From assembly GCA_902363625.1 (NCBI GenBank), contig CABJAS010000007.1:1-64000 (forward strand): DNA of 64,000 bases, written 5' to 3'. Under the pieces are notes generated by a model, which saw only the letters and a list, made by a program, of their open reading frames with translations, did no database searches and had not been told where the DNA came from. Positions 46,627 to 55,208 of this stretch are shown in pieces (the first letter of the stretch is position 1; the number at the start of each line of letters is the position of its first letter). This DNA comes from Clostridiaceae bacterium. GTDB lineage: Bacteria; Bacillota_I; Bacilli_A; Erysipelotrichales; Coprobacillaceae. The translations under genes were made by a program, and so were the position numbers.

Positions 46627-47862
46627 ATGAAATTTAATGAATTACAATTAATCGAACCATTGTTGAAAGCGGTGGCTCATTTGAATTATGAAGAAGCGTC
46701 ACCCATTCAGTCACAGGCAATTCCGCCTTTATTAGATGGGAAGGATCTGCTAGGCTGTGCAAAGACCGGAACCGGGAAGACTGCAGCTTTTGCTTTACCT
46801 ATCTTACAGAAACTTTATTTGCGTGAAGAAGCTGAGAAATATCCGCGCACGATCAAAGCTTTGATTCTAGCACCGACACGTGAATTAGCTATACAGATTA
46901 ATGAGACATTCCAGTCGCTGAATCCCTATGTCAACTTAAAATCAGCTGCCATCTTTGGCGGTGTGCGTCAGGGTCAGCAGGTGACTGCAATTGAACGTGG
47001 AATCGATGTCCTCATTGCAACACCGGGACGTTTATGGGATCTGTATGAACAGGGGTTATTGGATCTAAATCATATTGAATATTTTGTTTTGGACGAAGCA
47101 GACCGTATGCTGGATATGGGATTTATCCGTGATATTCGCAGGATTATGAAATTAATCCCCGCTAAAAGACAAACGATGCTTTTTTCAGCTACTTTGCCTG
47201 ATGAAATACAGCACTTAGTTAATGAAATCTTACATGATCCGATTCGCATTATGATTAGTTCCGGACATATGACTGTAGAAAAGATTCAGCAGTCTTTGTA
47301 TTATGTCGATAAATTAAATAAAGCTAAACTGCTCATTCGTCTGTTAGATGATCCACGCATTTATAATGCGATTGTGTTTGTACGTACAAAACGTAATGCA
47401 GATACGCTATGTAAGAAGCTTAATAAAGCAAAAATAACCGCAGAAGCGATTCATGGGGATAAATCACAGAATGCCCGTGTCCGTGCATTACAGAATTTTA
47501 AAGATAATAAAGCCCGAATTTTAGTGGCGACAGATATAGCGGCAAGAGGGATTGATATTGATGATTTAACTCATGTCATTAATTTTGATTTGCCTGAACA
47601 AGCAGAAAACTATGTGCATCGTATTGGGCGTACAGCTCGTGCAGGGGCAAGCGGAGAAGCGATCACATTTTGCTGTTATCAGGAAAAGGATTTATTAAAA
47701 GAGGTAGAAAAATTCATTCATCAGTCTATTCCAACTGTGGATAATCCTTATTACCCTATGGAAGATTTAAGTGATCCTGTAAAAAAAGAAAAAACACAGC
47801 AAAAGAAAACCACGGCATCATCAAGAAGTCGTCGCCCATCAAAAAGCGGTAAACGCCGTTAG
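46627..47862 (+). CDS. DEAD-box RNA helicase
   Basis: A 411-residue ATP-dependent RNA helicase. The motifs are complete: AKTGTGKTAAFALP (I), PTRELAIQ (Ia), DEAD in VLDEADRMLDMG (II), SAT (III) and HRIGRTARAG (VI). A short, very basic tail (~residues 380-411; Lys/Arg/Ser-rich) ends the protein, as in CsdA/RhlE-like cold-shock helicases. Monocistronic. Confidence 0.92.
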   Translation: MKFNELQLIEPLLKAVAHLNYEEASPIQSQAIPPLLDGKDLLGCAKTGTGKTAAFALPILQKLYLREEAEKYPRTIKALILAPTRELAIQINETFQSLNPYVNLKSAAIFGGVRQGQQVTAIERGIDVLIATPGRLWDLYEQGLLDLNHIEYFVLDEADRMLDMGFIRDIRRIMKLIPAKRQTMLFSATLPDEIQHLVNEILHDPIRIMISSGHMTVEKIQQSLYYVDKLNKAKLLIRLLDDPRIYNAIVFVRTKRNADTLCKKLNKAKITAEAIHGDKSQNARVRALQNFKDNKARILVATDIAARGIDIDDLTHVINFDLPEQAENYVHRIGRTARAGASGEAITFCCYQEKDLLKEVEKFIHQSIPTVDNPYYPMEDLSDPVKKEKTQQKKTTASSRSRRPSKSGKRR

Positions 47863-47864
47863 TC

Positions 47865-47886
47865 AGCACTCATTTAGAGTGCTTTT
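47865..47886 (+). terminator. Terminator after the DEAD-box gene
   Basis: AGCACTC/GAGTGCT stem (47865-47871 with 47877-47883), 5-base loop, then TTTT. Confidence 0.7.
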
Positions 47887-47903
47887 ATTGTATTAAATAA
47901 GCA

Positions 47904-47943
47904 ATGTCAAAGGATTTTGACATGAAATATGACGTTGTCAAAG
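47904..47943 (+). promoter_or_regulatory. Operator-like repeats upstream of the small XRE regulator
   Basis: A perfect inverted repeat ATGTCAAA-GGAT-TTTGACAT (47904-47923) is followed 31 bases after its first half-site by another TGTCAAAG (47936-47943). Three half-sites about three helical turns apart suggest binding by the downstream XRE regulator. Confidence 0.5.
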
Positions 47944-48003
47944 AAGTTGGATAGACAAATAAACTTAAACATGACATGATGAATACGAAAGGAATGAGAC
48001 ATT

Positions 48004-48411
48004 ATGGAGATTGGGGATAAATTAAAAAAAGCAAGAACTGCTTCTTTGCTTACACAAGAAATGGTAGCCGACCAGCTTCAAGTTTCTCGGCAGACAATAT
48101 CCAACTGGGAAAATGAGAAGTCCTATCCCGATATTATCAGTATTATTAAGCTAAGTGATTTATATCAGATCAGTCTGGATGAACTATTGAAGGGGGATTC
48201 TAAAATGATTCAGCATTTAGAAGAAAGCACCGATACAGTCAACAGCAACAGAAAGCTGATTATGGCAATCGGCATCAATATATTTTTCTTGATATTATTC
48301 GTTTTATTTAATGGCTTGATCGCTAAAAATAATTATCTGATTATTGGCAGTGCTTCTATTGGAATCATCAGTACATGTTTCTTGTTTTATCAGATCATTA
48401 AAAAGTTTTAA
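48004..48411 (+). CDS. XRE-family regulator with two membrane helices
   Basis: A 135-residue protein. Residues ~1-65 form an XRE helix-turn-helix (KKARTASLLTQEMVADQLQVSRQTISNWENEKSYP) and residues ~83-104 and ~110-130 are hydrophobic helices. It is followed 12 bases later by a small membrane protein gene, so the pair are probably cotranscribed and may form a regulator-membrane unit. The target is unknown; the repeats at 47904-47943 suggest autoregulation. Confidence 0.8.
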   Translation: MEIGDKLKKARTASLLTQEMVADQLQVSRQTISNWENEKSYPDIISIIKLSDLYQISLDELLKGDSKMIQHLEESTDTVNSNRKLIMAIGINIFFLILFVLFNGLIAKNNYLIIGSASIGIISTCFLFYQIIKKF

Positions 48412-48423
48412 GGAGGGATTATG

Positions 48424-48750
48424 ATGACTTGGTATTTGATTATATTTGTGTTTATGGTATTAATGGGAGCTTTCGCATTAGCTTATCAAATTTTCCGTTT
48501 AACGGAGTTGGATGCGAAATGTCGTGGCTTAAAACATCCTAAATGGTGGGGATTGTTTTCTTTGAGCGGTAATAATGGAAGCGGCGGACTGATTTTATAT
48601 TTGATCGGACGCAGAAAATATCCGATTACGATGAACAATGAAGAAAAAACACTTATGAATTCACGTAAGAAAAGGGCAGGGGCTGCACTGATTTTTATGG
48701 CAGTCGGCATGATCTGTTTAATGAGTACCTGTATCCTTTCTTTTAATTAA
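48424..48750 (+). CDS. Small membrane protein of unknown function
   Basis: A 108-residue protein with two helices (~3-23 and ~85-106) and a central cytosolic or external loop containing ELDAKCRGLKHPKWWGLFSLSGNNGSGG. ATG 48424 is preferred over ATG 48421 because AGGAGGG is then 7 bases away. No family recognised. It follows the XRE regulator gene in the same operon. Confidence 0.7.
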   Translation: MTWYLIIFVFMVLMGAFALAYQIFRLTELDAKCRGLKHPKWWGLFSLSGNNGSGGLILYLIGRRKYPITMNNEEKTLMNSRKKRAGAALIFMAVGMICLMSTCILSFN

Positions 48751-48752
48751 AT

Positions 48753-48778
48753 AAAAAACGTTATGAATATTCATAACG
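48753..48778 (-). terminator. Terminator of the MATE gene
   Basis: A perfect palindrome with arms CGTTATGAAT/ATTCATAACG (48759-48778), followed on the minus strand by TTTTTT. On the + strand no T run follows, so it serves the leftward gene. Confidence 0.8.
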
Positions 48779-48787
48779 CCAATAAGA

Positions 48788-50173
48788 TCAAAGTGCTGCT
48801 TTTTCTTTTTGAAGCAGGGCTTTTTTCTTTAAATCACGCCCAATCGTCAGCCACATCGTCAGATAACAAGCTCCACCGCCAATAAAGTTAGAGATCGGTT
48901 CCGCTAAGAAAATTCCGGTAATGCCAAGACCAAACATTTTAGGCAGGATCAGTGTTAATGGTACAACGATAAATACTTTTCTTAATAAAGAAAAGAAAAC
49001 GGCTTGTTTAGACTTTCCTAAGGCGACTGCAACGGATTGCCCGGCAAATTGAAATGCCATCATAAAGAAACCAAAGAAATAAACTTTTAAAGAAGGAATG
49101 GCTACTTCGATCAGATGTGGTTCTTTATTAAAAATATGGATAAAGAAGCTTGGGAACAGCGTGATAATCAGCCACATCACAAAGGTATACGCCACACAAA
49201 CAATTGTCATAAACTTAATGCCTTTTAATACGCGATCATAAGCCTGAGCGCCATAGTTATACCCTAATACCGGCTGAGAAGCATTCGTTAATCCGCTTGA
49301 AGGCATGGAAACAACTTCACGGATTGAATTGATGACGGTCATTGCCGCTACGTAAATGTCTCCGCCATATGACTGCAAGCTGGCATTGCAGACGATTGCC
49401 ACTAAGGAATTGGTAATCGCCATAACAAATCCTGACATGCCTAAGGAAACGATTCGATGAATATACTCTAGCTTCAGCTTCATTCGCTGAAAGCGCAGTT
49501 TCAAAATCGTATTCTTCCCTGTTAAAAAGAGAAGAATCCAGACCGCAGAAATAAATTGTGAAATAACAGTGGCTAAAGCAGCCCCACGCACTCCCATTTG
49601 AAAGGTAAAGATGAAGATCGGATCCAATACAATATTAGTAACAGCTCCTAATAAAACGGTCATCATCCCAATTTTAGCGAACCCCTGAGAATTGATAAAA
49701 CTATTCATTCCTAGCCCAATCATCACAAATAAACTGCCTAACAGATAAATTGAAATGTAGGCATCGGCATATGGAAAGGTTGCCTCACTGGCACCAAACA
49801 TGAAAAGCAATGGTTTTTTAAACAGTAAACCGATAATCGTTAAGAGAATACCGAAAATGACCATTAAAGCAAAAGAATTCCCCATGATTTCTTCGGCTTC
49901 TTTATCATTACCTTTCCCTCGAGCAATGGAACAAAGCGGTGCTCCGCCCATTCCAAATAGATTAGCAAATGCAATAATGATCGTAATCAGCGGCAAAGAT
50001 AACCCTAATCCACTCATGGCTAGAGTTGCTCCGTTATCGATGCGCCCAATAAAAATACGATCGACGATATTATATAAAACATTAATAAGCTGAGCGAGTG
50101 TCATAGGAATCGCAAGATTGATAATATTGCGTGCGACACTTCCCTTAGTAAAGTCGTTTTTTCTATTCTCCAT
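48788..50173 (-). CDS. MATE-family efflux transporter
   Basis: A 461-residue integral membrane protein with 12 helices of the multidrug and toxin extrusion family, exporting drugs or metabolites with Na+ or H+ antiport. The opening LAIPMTLAQLINVLYNIVDRIFIGR and the repeat-related GMGGAPLCSIARGKGN are characteristic. ATG at 50173 (MENRKNDF) has GGGGAGATG upstream; in-frame codons further up lie in the promoter region. A TGCTATACT extended -10 is on the minus strand near 50200. Substrate unknown. Confidence 0.88.
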   Translation of the reverse strand: MENRKNDFTKGSVARNIINLAIPMTLAQLINVLYNIVDRIFIGRIDNGATLAMSGLGLSLPLITIIIAFANLFGMGGAPLCSIARGKGNDKEAEEIMGNSFALMVIFGILLTIIGLLFKKPLLFMFGASEATFPYADAYISIYLLGSLFVMIGLGMNSFINSQGFAKIGMMTVLLGAVTNIVLDPIFIFTFQMGVRGAALATVISQFISAVWILLFLTGKNTILKLRFQRMKLKLEYIHRIVSLGMSGFVMAITNSLVAIVCNASLQSYGGDIYVAAMTVINSIREVVSMPSSGLTNASQPVLGYNYGAQAYDRVLKGIKFMTIVCVAYTFVMWLIITLFPSFFIHIFNKEPHLIEVAIPSLKVYFFGFFMMAFQFAGQSVAVALGKSKQAVFFSLLRKVFIVVPLTLILPKMFGLGITGIFLAEPISNFIGGGACYLTMWLTIGRDLKKKALLQKEKAAL

Positions 50174-50389
50174 AATTCCATCTCCCCTAATTTCTATAGT
50201 ATAGCACCATTCAATGACCAGTGTCTGATTTTTCATGAATTGAATAAAAATAGCGCAGCAGCCAACGCTCCTACGCTTGAAGTTTATGTCTTGATATTCA
50301 TTCTAAAAATCTAGGTATATTTCAGTTAGAGTCTTACAATAGAAAACAATATTTGTCTTTATCAAGAGAAAATATAAGCAATACATAAG

Positions 50390-50626
50390 TTATTTGATAG
50401 ACAGAGTGTCTCCACAGGAAAAATAGGATAAATGACTCACATGCTGTGATAAATATTGAAAGGCTTTTTTATCGGTACAATGACAGGTGTAAAAGTCAAT
50501 TACTTTATAATTCCCTAATTCATCAGCGAGTTTGTTGAGCAGCTTTGTTTCTATATAAAGCGAAAGACCATGCTTAGCCTTGAGTTCTGATTTTGTCGTA
50601 TTCTCCACTAATGCAGTAATTTTCAT
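50390..50626 (-). pseudogene. Internally deleted metallo-beta-lactamase-fold gene (COG1237-like)
   Basis: A 78-codon ORF that joins two ends of a protein normally ~260-270 residues long. The first ~27 residues (MKITALVENT...HGLSLYIET) match the N terminus of COG1237-type MBL hydrolases, and the last ~40 (YTCHCTDKKAFQYL...YFSCGDTLSI) match their C terminus. The HxHxDH metal site in between is absent. The join is in frame and the start keeps AGGAGAC. It is either a relic or a tiny stand-alone protein. Confidence 0.6.
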
Positions 50627-50794
50627 GAAGTCTCCTATGCATTCTTAATTTATATAGATTTTGTGTCTGCTTGAAAATAATAAGTATAAGTAAATTCTTT
50701 TCTCTAATCTTTGTTTATGATGATAAATCTCTTGTTTTGAATCATGAATTATATAATTTATGCCATTATTATTTTGGGGATGTGATTTACTGAA

Positions 50795-51421
50795 TTATCC
50801 CCATGTTAATCTGATTTGACCATCGGTATTCACTTCTAAAGTGAAGTATCCTACATGACTCCATAACACAAACCCAAATTTCTTCATGGTGTAATTAAAG
50901 GTCATTGACGCTCTTGCAGGCAGATATTTCTCTGACTGTTGGGAAGCAATATTGAGATCGATGCTGTTTACAGTAGCATCCTCCCTCTTAAAAATAGGAG
51001 TATACACTTTGATGATTTTAGCAGGGTAGTTCCCTTTTACATCAGCATAAAAGCTAGCTTCTAAACCGCCGCTATGGATATGCGGGTGCAACGTACTCAA
51101 TCCGTCAGGAAGCGTTCCTGAACTCCAATCGGTTGTTTGCTGGGAATGCAGGGATTCATTGGAAATAGAATTTAGAATGTCTATTCGGATATCAATGTCT
51201 TGCATTTCATCCTGATAAACGATGATCTCACCGGCGTGATCCAGCTTGGATAAATCAAGATCGGCATACATTTTTTCAGTTACCTTATTTTTATAAACTT
51301 TTACAGCGTTATTTTCTTCAACTAAGGTATAAGCCTTAACCCATCCCGCTGAAAATACACTAAGCCCAATGGCGGTGCATAAACTCATCGTTAACAGATA
51401 TAATTTTTTTCCTCTTTTCAT
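50795..51421 (-). CDS. Secreted protein of unknown function
   Basis: A 208-residue protein with a clear signal peptide (MKRGKKLYLLTMSLCTAIGL, cleavage likely after VKA at residue ~30). The mature part is probably all beta: SIDLNIASQQSEKYLPARASMTFNYTMKKFGF and a final strand LEVNTDGQIRLTW. There is no LPXTG or membrane anchor at the C terminus. No family recognised. Transcribed leftward and alone; AAAAGGAGAAG lies upstream. The spacer 51422-51670 holds no clear gene. Confidence 0.7.
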   Translation of the reverse strand: MKRGKKLYLLTMSLCTAIGLSVFSAGWVKAYTLVEENNAVKVYKNKVTEKMYADLDLSKLDHAGEIIVYQDEMQDIDIRIDILNSISNESLHSQQTTDWSSGTLPDGLSTLHPHIHSGGLEASFYADVKGNYPAKIIKVYTPIFKREDATVNSIDLNIASQQSEKYLPARASMTFNYTMKKFGFVLWSHVGYFTLEVNTDGQIRLTWG

Positions 51422-51670
51422 CGTTGCTTCTCCTTTTTATTTTTAAAATCTGCAATTGTGTCTAGTGTCAAATATTCTATTTTTTTAAAAAGGCTTTCTC
51501 TATTTAAATAGTAACATAATTATAAAAAATATGGCTATTCTTTTTATGAAAACAGTGGTAACTTAGGAATACCCTTTCTATTTTTTCATAGAGTAAAAAG
51601 ATGAACGTCAAATTCTTGCTTTTAAGTAAAATAATCAGTATACTTATTTAAGAATTGGAGGAATTTATTC

Positions 51671-52480
51671 ATGGATAAATTATTGGTTTTGGGAACTGGG
51701 AATGCCGCTGTTAAAAAGTGCTATAATACATGCTTTGCGTTAAAGAAAGATAATGAATACTTCCTTGTAGATGCCGGCGGAGGAAATGGAATCTTAGGGC
51801 GATTAGATGAGATGAACATTCCTTTAAATAGAATACATCACCTTTTTGTTACTCATGAACATACCGATCATATTTTAGGGGTAGTTTGGATCATTCGTAT
51901 GATTACGACTAAAATTTTAGCGAATGACTTTGTGGGTACCTTTCATATTTACGCTCATACGGAATTGGTTCAGACAATTAGAACGCTTTGTGAGCTGACT
52001 TTACAAAAAAAGCTGACCGATTGTTTTGATTTGCGTGTGCTCTTTCACCCCTTGCAAGATGGTGATCAATGGACAATCATGGATACACCTTTTACGTTCT
52101 ATGATATATTATCGACTAAGGCTAAGCAATTTGCTTTTACGTTTATCAATGATGATGGGAAAAAGATCGCTTTTGCCGGAGACGAACCTTATAATGAAAA
52201 GTGCTTTGAATATGTAAAAGGCGCTGACTGGCTTATGCATGAAGCATTCTGTCTATATGATCAGCGTGATATTTTTAAACCTTATGAAAAACATCACAGT
52301 ACAGCTAAGGATGCCGCTGTTTTAGCGACACAGCTGGGAGTTAAACATCTTATCCTTTGGCATACCGAAGAAAAAAATTTAACTGAAAGAAAAGTACTTT
52401 ATACACAAGAAGCCGCAAAATATTTTAACGGCAATATCTATGTACCCGATGATCTCGAGGTGATTGAGCTATGTCAGTAA
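51671..52480 (+). CDS. Metallo-beta-lactamase-fold hydrolase, RNase Z-like
   Basis: A 269-residue MBL-fold protein. The metal motif is THEHTDHILG (~residue 61-70), with further ligands in FAGDEPYN (~174) and HEAFC/KHHSTAKDAA (~195-215). This follows the order seen in RNase Z-type phosphodiesterases, although it is shorter than tRNase Z and lacks a visible exosite arm. The start has GGAGG upstream. It overlaps a small membrane gene by 10 bases. Substrate unknown. Confidence 0.82.
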   Translation: MDKLLVLGTGNAAVKKCYNTCFALKKDNEYFLVDAGGGNGILGRLDEMNIPLNRIHHLFVTHEHTDHILGVVWIIRMITTKILANDFVGTFHIYAHTELVQTIRTLCELTLQKKLTDCFDLRVLFHPLQDGDQWTIMDTPFTFYDILSTKAKQFAFTFINDDGKKIAFAGDEPYNEKCFEYVKGADWLMHEAFCLYDQRDIFKPYEKHHSTAKDAAVLATQLGVKHLILWHTEEKNLTERKVLYTQEAAKYFNGNIYVPDDLEVIELCQ

Positions 52481-52635
52481 CTTTTGCGTCTATTGCTTTA
52501 GCTTGTCTTATTGTAATGGCAGTCTGTAGTATTGTGTTTCCCATTTTGTTTATTGTATCGTTCAATCGTTTTCGTAGGGAAATGAAACAAATATTTGAAA
52601 AAAGAAACTTAGAAGAGGTAGAAGATGAAATTTAA
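52471..52635 (+). CDS. Small membrane protein (54 residues)
   Basis: A short ORF with GAGGTGAT ~7 bases before ATG 52471. One hydrophobic helix (residues ~8-31; ACLIVMAVCSIVFPILFIVS) is followed by a basic/acidic tail (NRFRREMKQIFEKRNLEEVEDEI). It overlaps the RNase Z-like gene (10 bases) and the next membrane gene (11 bases), so it fits an operon of three. No family recognised. Position and a good ribosome site argue that it is real. Confidence 0.65.
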   Translation: MSVTFASIALACLIVMAVCSIVFPILFIVSFNRFRREMKQIFEKRNLEEVEDEI

Positions 52636-53017
52636 AGAACCCCGTTTGTTAAGTATCTGTGCAGTGGCTTTTATTGGCATGGTTGTTTTAGCGATTCAAG
52701 CTGCCAGTCAGCATGAAACAGCCAAATTAATTGTGACTATTGTATTATCCTTAATGGCGTTAACGATGATGCTGGGACGTTTCAATATTTTAGTTAAAGA
52801 GGATTTTATGCTGGTTTATGCATTTCGCTATATCGGTATCTTGCCGGTCATGATTGAATATGCAGATTTAAAGGAAGTCAAACTGGTTTCAAAAACAAAA
52901 GTAAAAATTAAAACAACCAAACAAGATTTAACCGTTTATGTTTTAAATGCTTCAAAATTTGTCAGCTGTTTAAAAGAAAATACACAAAAATTAGAATTAG
53001 AAGTGGAATATCATTAG
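52625..53017 (+). CDS. Membrane protein with PH-like domain
   Basis: A 130-residue protein with two helices (~8-27 and ~33-50) and a C-terminal ~75-residue beta-rich domain (FNILVKEDFMLVYAFRYIGILPVMIEYADLKEVKLVSKTKVKIKT), the pattern of bacterial PH domains next to membrane helices. Last of an operon with the RNase Z-like and 54-residue genes. Role unknown. Confidence 0.7.
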   Translation: MKFKEPRLLSICAVAFIGMVVLAIQAASQHETAKLIVTIVLSLMALTMMLGRFNILVKEDFMLVYAFRYIGILPVMIEYADLKEVKLVSKTKVKIKTTKQDLTVYVLNASKFVSCLKENTQKLELEVEYH

Positions 53018-53105
53018 ATATTTCATTTTTATTACCAAGGATGCAATTATTGAAGCTTTCATGTATAATAGAAATAGAGATGGATCAATAGAAAGGAGTA
53101 TACAT

Positions 53106-53303
53106 ATGAACAGAAAAGAAAGGATCCTTAACATATCCCGTAAATCCGGTGTGGCAGTTGAAGAACTCGATGATACTTTAGATAATGAAACAGCAATGAA
53201 TTGCCATAAAAAATGGCCGATCATCCTCATGCTTTTATGCTCATTTCTCTTTGTTTTTTATGGGGCTTACCGTATTTATACAGTATTCAAAAAGATTAGA
53301 TAA
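53106..53303 (+). CDS. Small single-helix membrane protein
   Basis: A 65-residue protein. ATG 53106 has GAAAGGAG 9 bases upstream. Residues 1-35 are soluble (MNRKERILNISRKSGVAVEE), and residues ~38-56 form one helix (PIILMLLCSFLFVFYGAYR). A TATAAT at 53064-53069 is its likely -10 box. No family recognised. Confidence 0.6.
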   Translation: MNRKERILNISRKSGVAVEELDDTLDNETAMNCHKKWPIILMLLCSFLFVFYGAYRIYTVFKKIR

Positions 53304-53307
53304 TGAA

Positions 53308-53337
53308 AAAAGCGGTCTTTTGAGTAAGACTGCTTTT
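53308..53337 (+). terminator. Terminator before the his leader
   Basis: A 12-bp stem with one G-T pair (53308-53319 with 53326-53337), 6-base loop, with the 3' arm ending in TTTT. It insulates the his operon from the upstream gene. Confidence 0.75.
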
Positions 53338-53403
53338 GTATTATAAGAAAGTTTATTAATTAAATTTGTGAAAAAGCTTTATTTTATATTTTATCTGTGC
53401 TAC

Positions 53404-53409
53404 TATACT
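53404..53409 (+). promoter_or_regulatory. -10 element of the his operon
   Basis: TATACT at 53404-53409, 8 bases before the leader-peptide ribosome site. No good -35 was seen, so the call is tentative. Confidence 0.4.
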
Positions 53410-53430
53410 ATCAAGCGGAAGGTGATCATT

Positions 53431-53484
53431 ATGAGTACAAATCTAATTTTACAACAATTACATCACCATCATTGGATACAGTAG
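53431..53484 (+). CDS. His operon leader peptide
   Basis: A 17-codon ORF, MSTNLILQQLHHHHWIQ, with GGAAGGTG six bases before the ATG. Four consecutive His codons (CAT CAC CAT CAT, 53461-53472) come just before the sequences that form the regulatory hairpins, and hisZ follows. A leader peptide rich in the end-product amino acid is the hallmark of ribosome-mediated attenuation. The ribosome should stall here when charged tRNA-His is short. Confidence 0.85.
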   Translation: MSTNLILQQLHHHHWIQ

Positions 53485-53587
53485 GGTTATATCAGCAAAT
53501 TGATACAGCCCATTTTGTGTTATTTCAAAGGGTTGTATCTAATGACGAAAACGTGCTAAGCAAGCGGGTCATTGGACTCGCTTTTTT
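53469..53587 (+). promoter_or_regulatory. His attenuator: competing hairpins and terminator
   Basis: Region 1 (53469-53481, overlapping the last His codons) can pair with region 2 (53533-53545), 13 positions with two G-U pairs. Region 2 can also pair upstream with 53502-53511 (10 bp). If region 2 is free, CTAATGAC (53539-53546) pairs with GTCATTGG (53568-53575) as an antiterminator. That destroys the terminator stem AAGCGGGTC/GACTCGCTT (53562-53570 with 53575-53583), which is followed by TTTTTT (53582-53587). The arms were paired by eye, not folded. Confidence 0.82.
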
Positions 53588-53608
53588 ATTTATCTGGAGG
53601 GGGAAAAT

Positions 53609-54589
53609 ATGGAGAATTACAAATTTGTGCTTCCCGAAGAAGCGCAGGAAGCATTAAAAGGTCATGTCAGGACATTAAGAACGATAGAAACTAAGTTGAG
53701 AAAGGTCTTTGATGACCAGCGATATGATGAAGTGATGATACCGACTTTTGAATACACAGATCTTTATCGGGAAATTTCTACCGGGATTGAAGTAGAACGG
53801 TTATTTCAGTTTTTCAATAAAGATGGAAAGGCGATTTCATTAAGAGCTGATTTTACTTTTCCGTTAGCCCGTTATCATGCATATGCCACGCAGGTAGTGG
53901 GACGTTATTGTTATTTTGGTAAAGTTTACAGAAAGCAGCTTAGCCACAAAGGACGTCAAAGCGAAATCTATCAGGCTGGAATTGAATTGATGGGTTTAGA
54001 TGAAAAAACTGGAGATCAGGAATGCTTAACCGTGCTATCTCAAAGCCTAAAGACAATTTTATTATCTAATGTGCAAACAGAGCTAGGCAGTGCCGCTTTC
54101 TTTAGACGCTTGGAAAGTCTTATTAAAGATGATGGACAATTAAAGCTGATCCTAGATTATCGGGATATGAGTGCCATGGATTTATTTGTGAAGGAGAAAG
54201 TAAAAGATCAGATTATTGATCAAAAGATGGCAGACTTTTTGAATCAACTGATTACTTTGAATGGAAAGCAAGAGATTTTTATTCAAGCTAAAACGTATTT
54301 GGAAGATGAAGCGCTGCTGAAGGCGTTAAACCATTTGGAGATGCTTTACCTTGCTTTTAAAGACAAGTTTGAAGATTTAACAGTGGATTTAGCGATGGTG
54401 CCAAAATTCAATTATTATACAGGATTGATGATTAAGGCTTATCACTTAGAAGCCCCCGAAGCGATTATTAGTGGCGGACGTTATGATCAATTGCTTCAGG
54501 TCTTTGGACGGGATAGTCAGGCAATAGGATTAAGCTTTAATTTAGATATGCTAAGTGAACTGGCAGATAAGGAGAAACAAGATGATTAA
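53609..54589 (+). CDS. hisZ: ATP phosphoribosyltransferase regulatory subunit HisZ
   Basis: A 326-residue paralogue of histidyl-tRNA synthetase that lacks the anticodon-binding domain. It is required by the short HisG and mediates histidine feedback. The class II synthetase core shows [43 protein letters not shown] and the [12 protein letters not shown] block near residue 285. First structural gene after the attenuator; GGAGGGGG ribosome site. It overlaps hisG by 8 bases. Confidence 0.92.
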   Translation: MENYKFVLPEEAQEALKGHVRTLRTIETKLRKVFDDQRYDEVMIPTFEYTDLYREISTGIEVERLFQFFNKDGKAISLRADFTFPLARYHAYATQVVGRYCYFGKVYRKQLSHKGRQSEIYQAGIELMGLDEKTGDQECLTVLSQSLKTILLSNVQTELGSAAFFRRLESLIKDDGQLKLILDYRDMSAMDLFVKEKVKDQIIDQKMADFLNQLITLNGKQEIFIQAKTYLEDEALLKALNHLEMLYLAFKDKFEDLTVDLAMVPKFNYYTGLMIKAYHLEAPEAIISGGRYDQLLQVFGRDSQAIGLSFNLDMLSELADKEKQDD

Positions 54590-55208
54590 GATCGCAGTGA
54601 CAAAAGGAAGAATAGAAAAACAAGTAAGTCATTTGCTTTTGGAAGCCGGCTATGACATGCGCCCATTATTAAATAAAGATCGTGAACTGTTAATTACCAC
54701 ACAGGATGATCTGCAGTTTATCTTTGCCAAGGCGAATGATGTCCTTACCTTTTTAGAGCATGGCATTGTCGATATTGGCTTTGTGGGAAAGGATACTTTG
54801 GATGAAAGTGAATTTAACGATTATTATAATTTACTGGATTTAAAGATCGGTCAATGTTACTTTGCGGTTGCCAGTTATCCACAATATAGAAATACACAGT
54901 TTAACCGCCGCAAGCGCATTGCTTCAAAATATACGACTGTCGCTAAACGTTATTTTCAATCTAAATTGGAGGATGTAGAGATCATTAAGCTGGAAGGATC
55001 GGTTGAATTAGGTCCGATCGTGGGTATCGCAGATGCGATCGTCGATATCGTAGAAACCGGCTCAACATTAAAAGCCAATGGTTTAGAAGTCATTGAAAAA
55101 ATCAGCGATATCAGCACTCGCTGTGTCTGCAATAAAGTAAGCTTTAAATTTAAAAAAGAGGAAATATTGACGTTAGTTGAACGTCTGAAGGGGGAAACAA
55201 CATGTTAG
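54582..55208 (+). CDS. hisG: ATP phosphoribosyltransferase, short form
   Basis: A 208-residue catalytic subunit of the first step of histidine synthesis (ATP + PRPP to phosphoribosyl-ATP). It begins [14 protein letters not shown], includes [13 protein letters not shown] (~residue 63) and the PRPP-binding block [16 protein letters not shown] (~156). The short form lacks the C-terminal regulatory domain, consistent with the adjacent hisZ. ATG 54582 has AAGGAGAAAC upstream; upstream codons in the same frame lie inside hisZ. Confidence 0.94.
   Translation: MIKIAVTKGRIEKQVSHLLLEAGYDMRPLLNKDRELLITTQDDLQFIFAKANDVLTFLEHGIVDIGFVGKDTLDESEFNDYYNLLDLKIGQCYFAVASYPQYRNTQFNRRKRIASKYTTVAKRYFQSKLEDVEIIKLEGSVELGPIVGIADAIVDIVETGSTLKANGLEVIEKISDISTRCVCNKVSFKFKKEEILTLVERLKGETTC

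Noticed and set aside
53340..53608. T-box riboswitch for the his operon
   Set aside because: No T-box core sequence or specifier-stem pattern; the His-rich leader peptide and competing hairpins account for the leader.
53397..53657. An 86-codon + strand ORF upstream of hisZ
   Set aside because: It has no ribosome site, runs through the attenuator terminator and the hisZ ribosome site, and is in a different frame from the His-rich leader ORF, which explains the region better.
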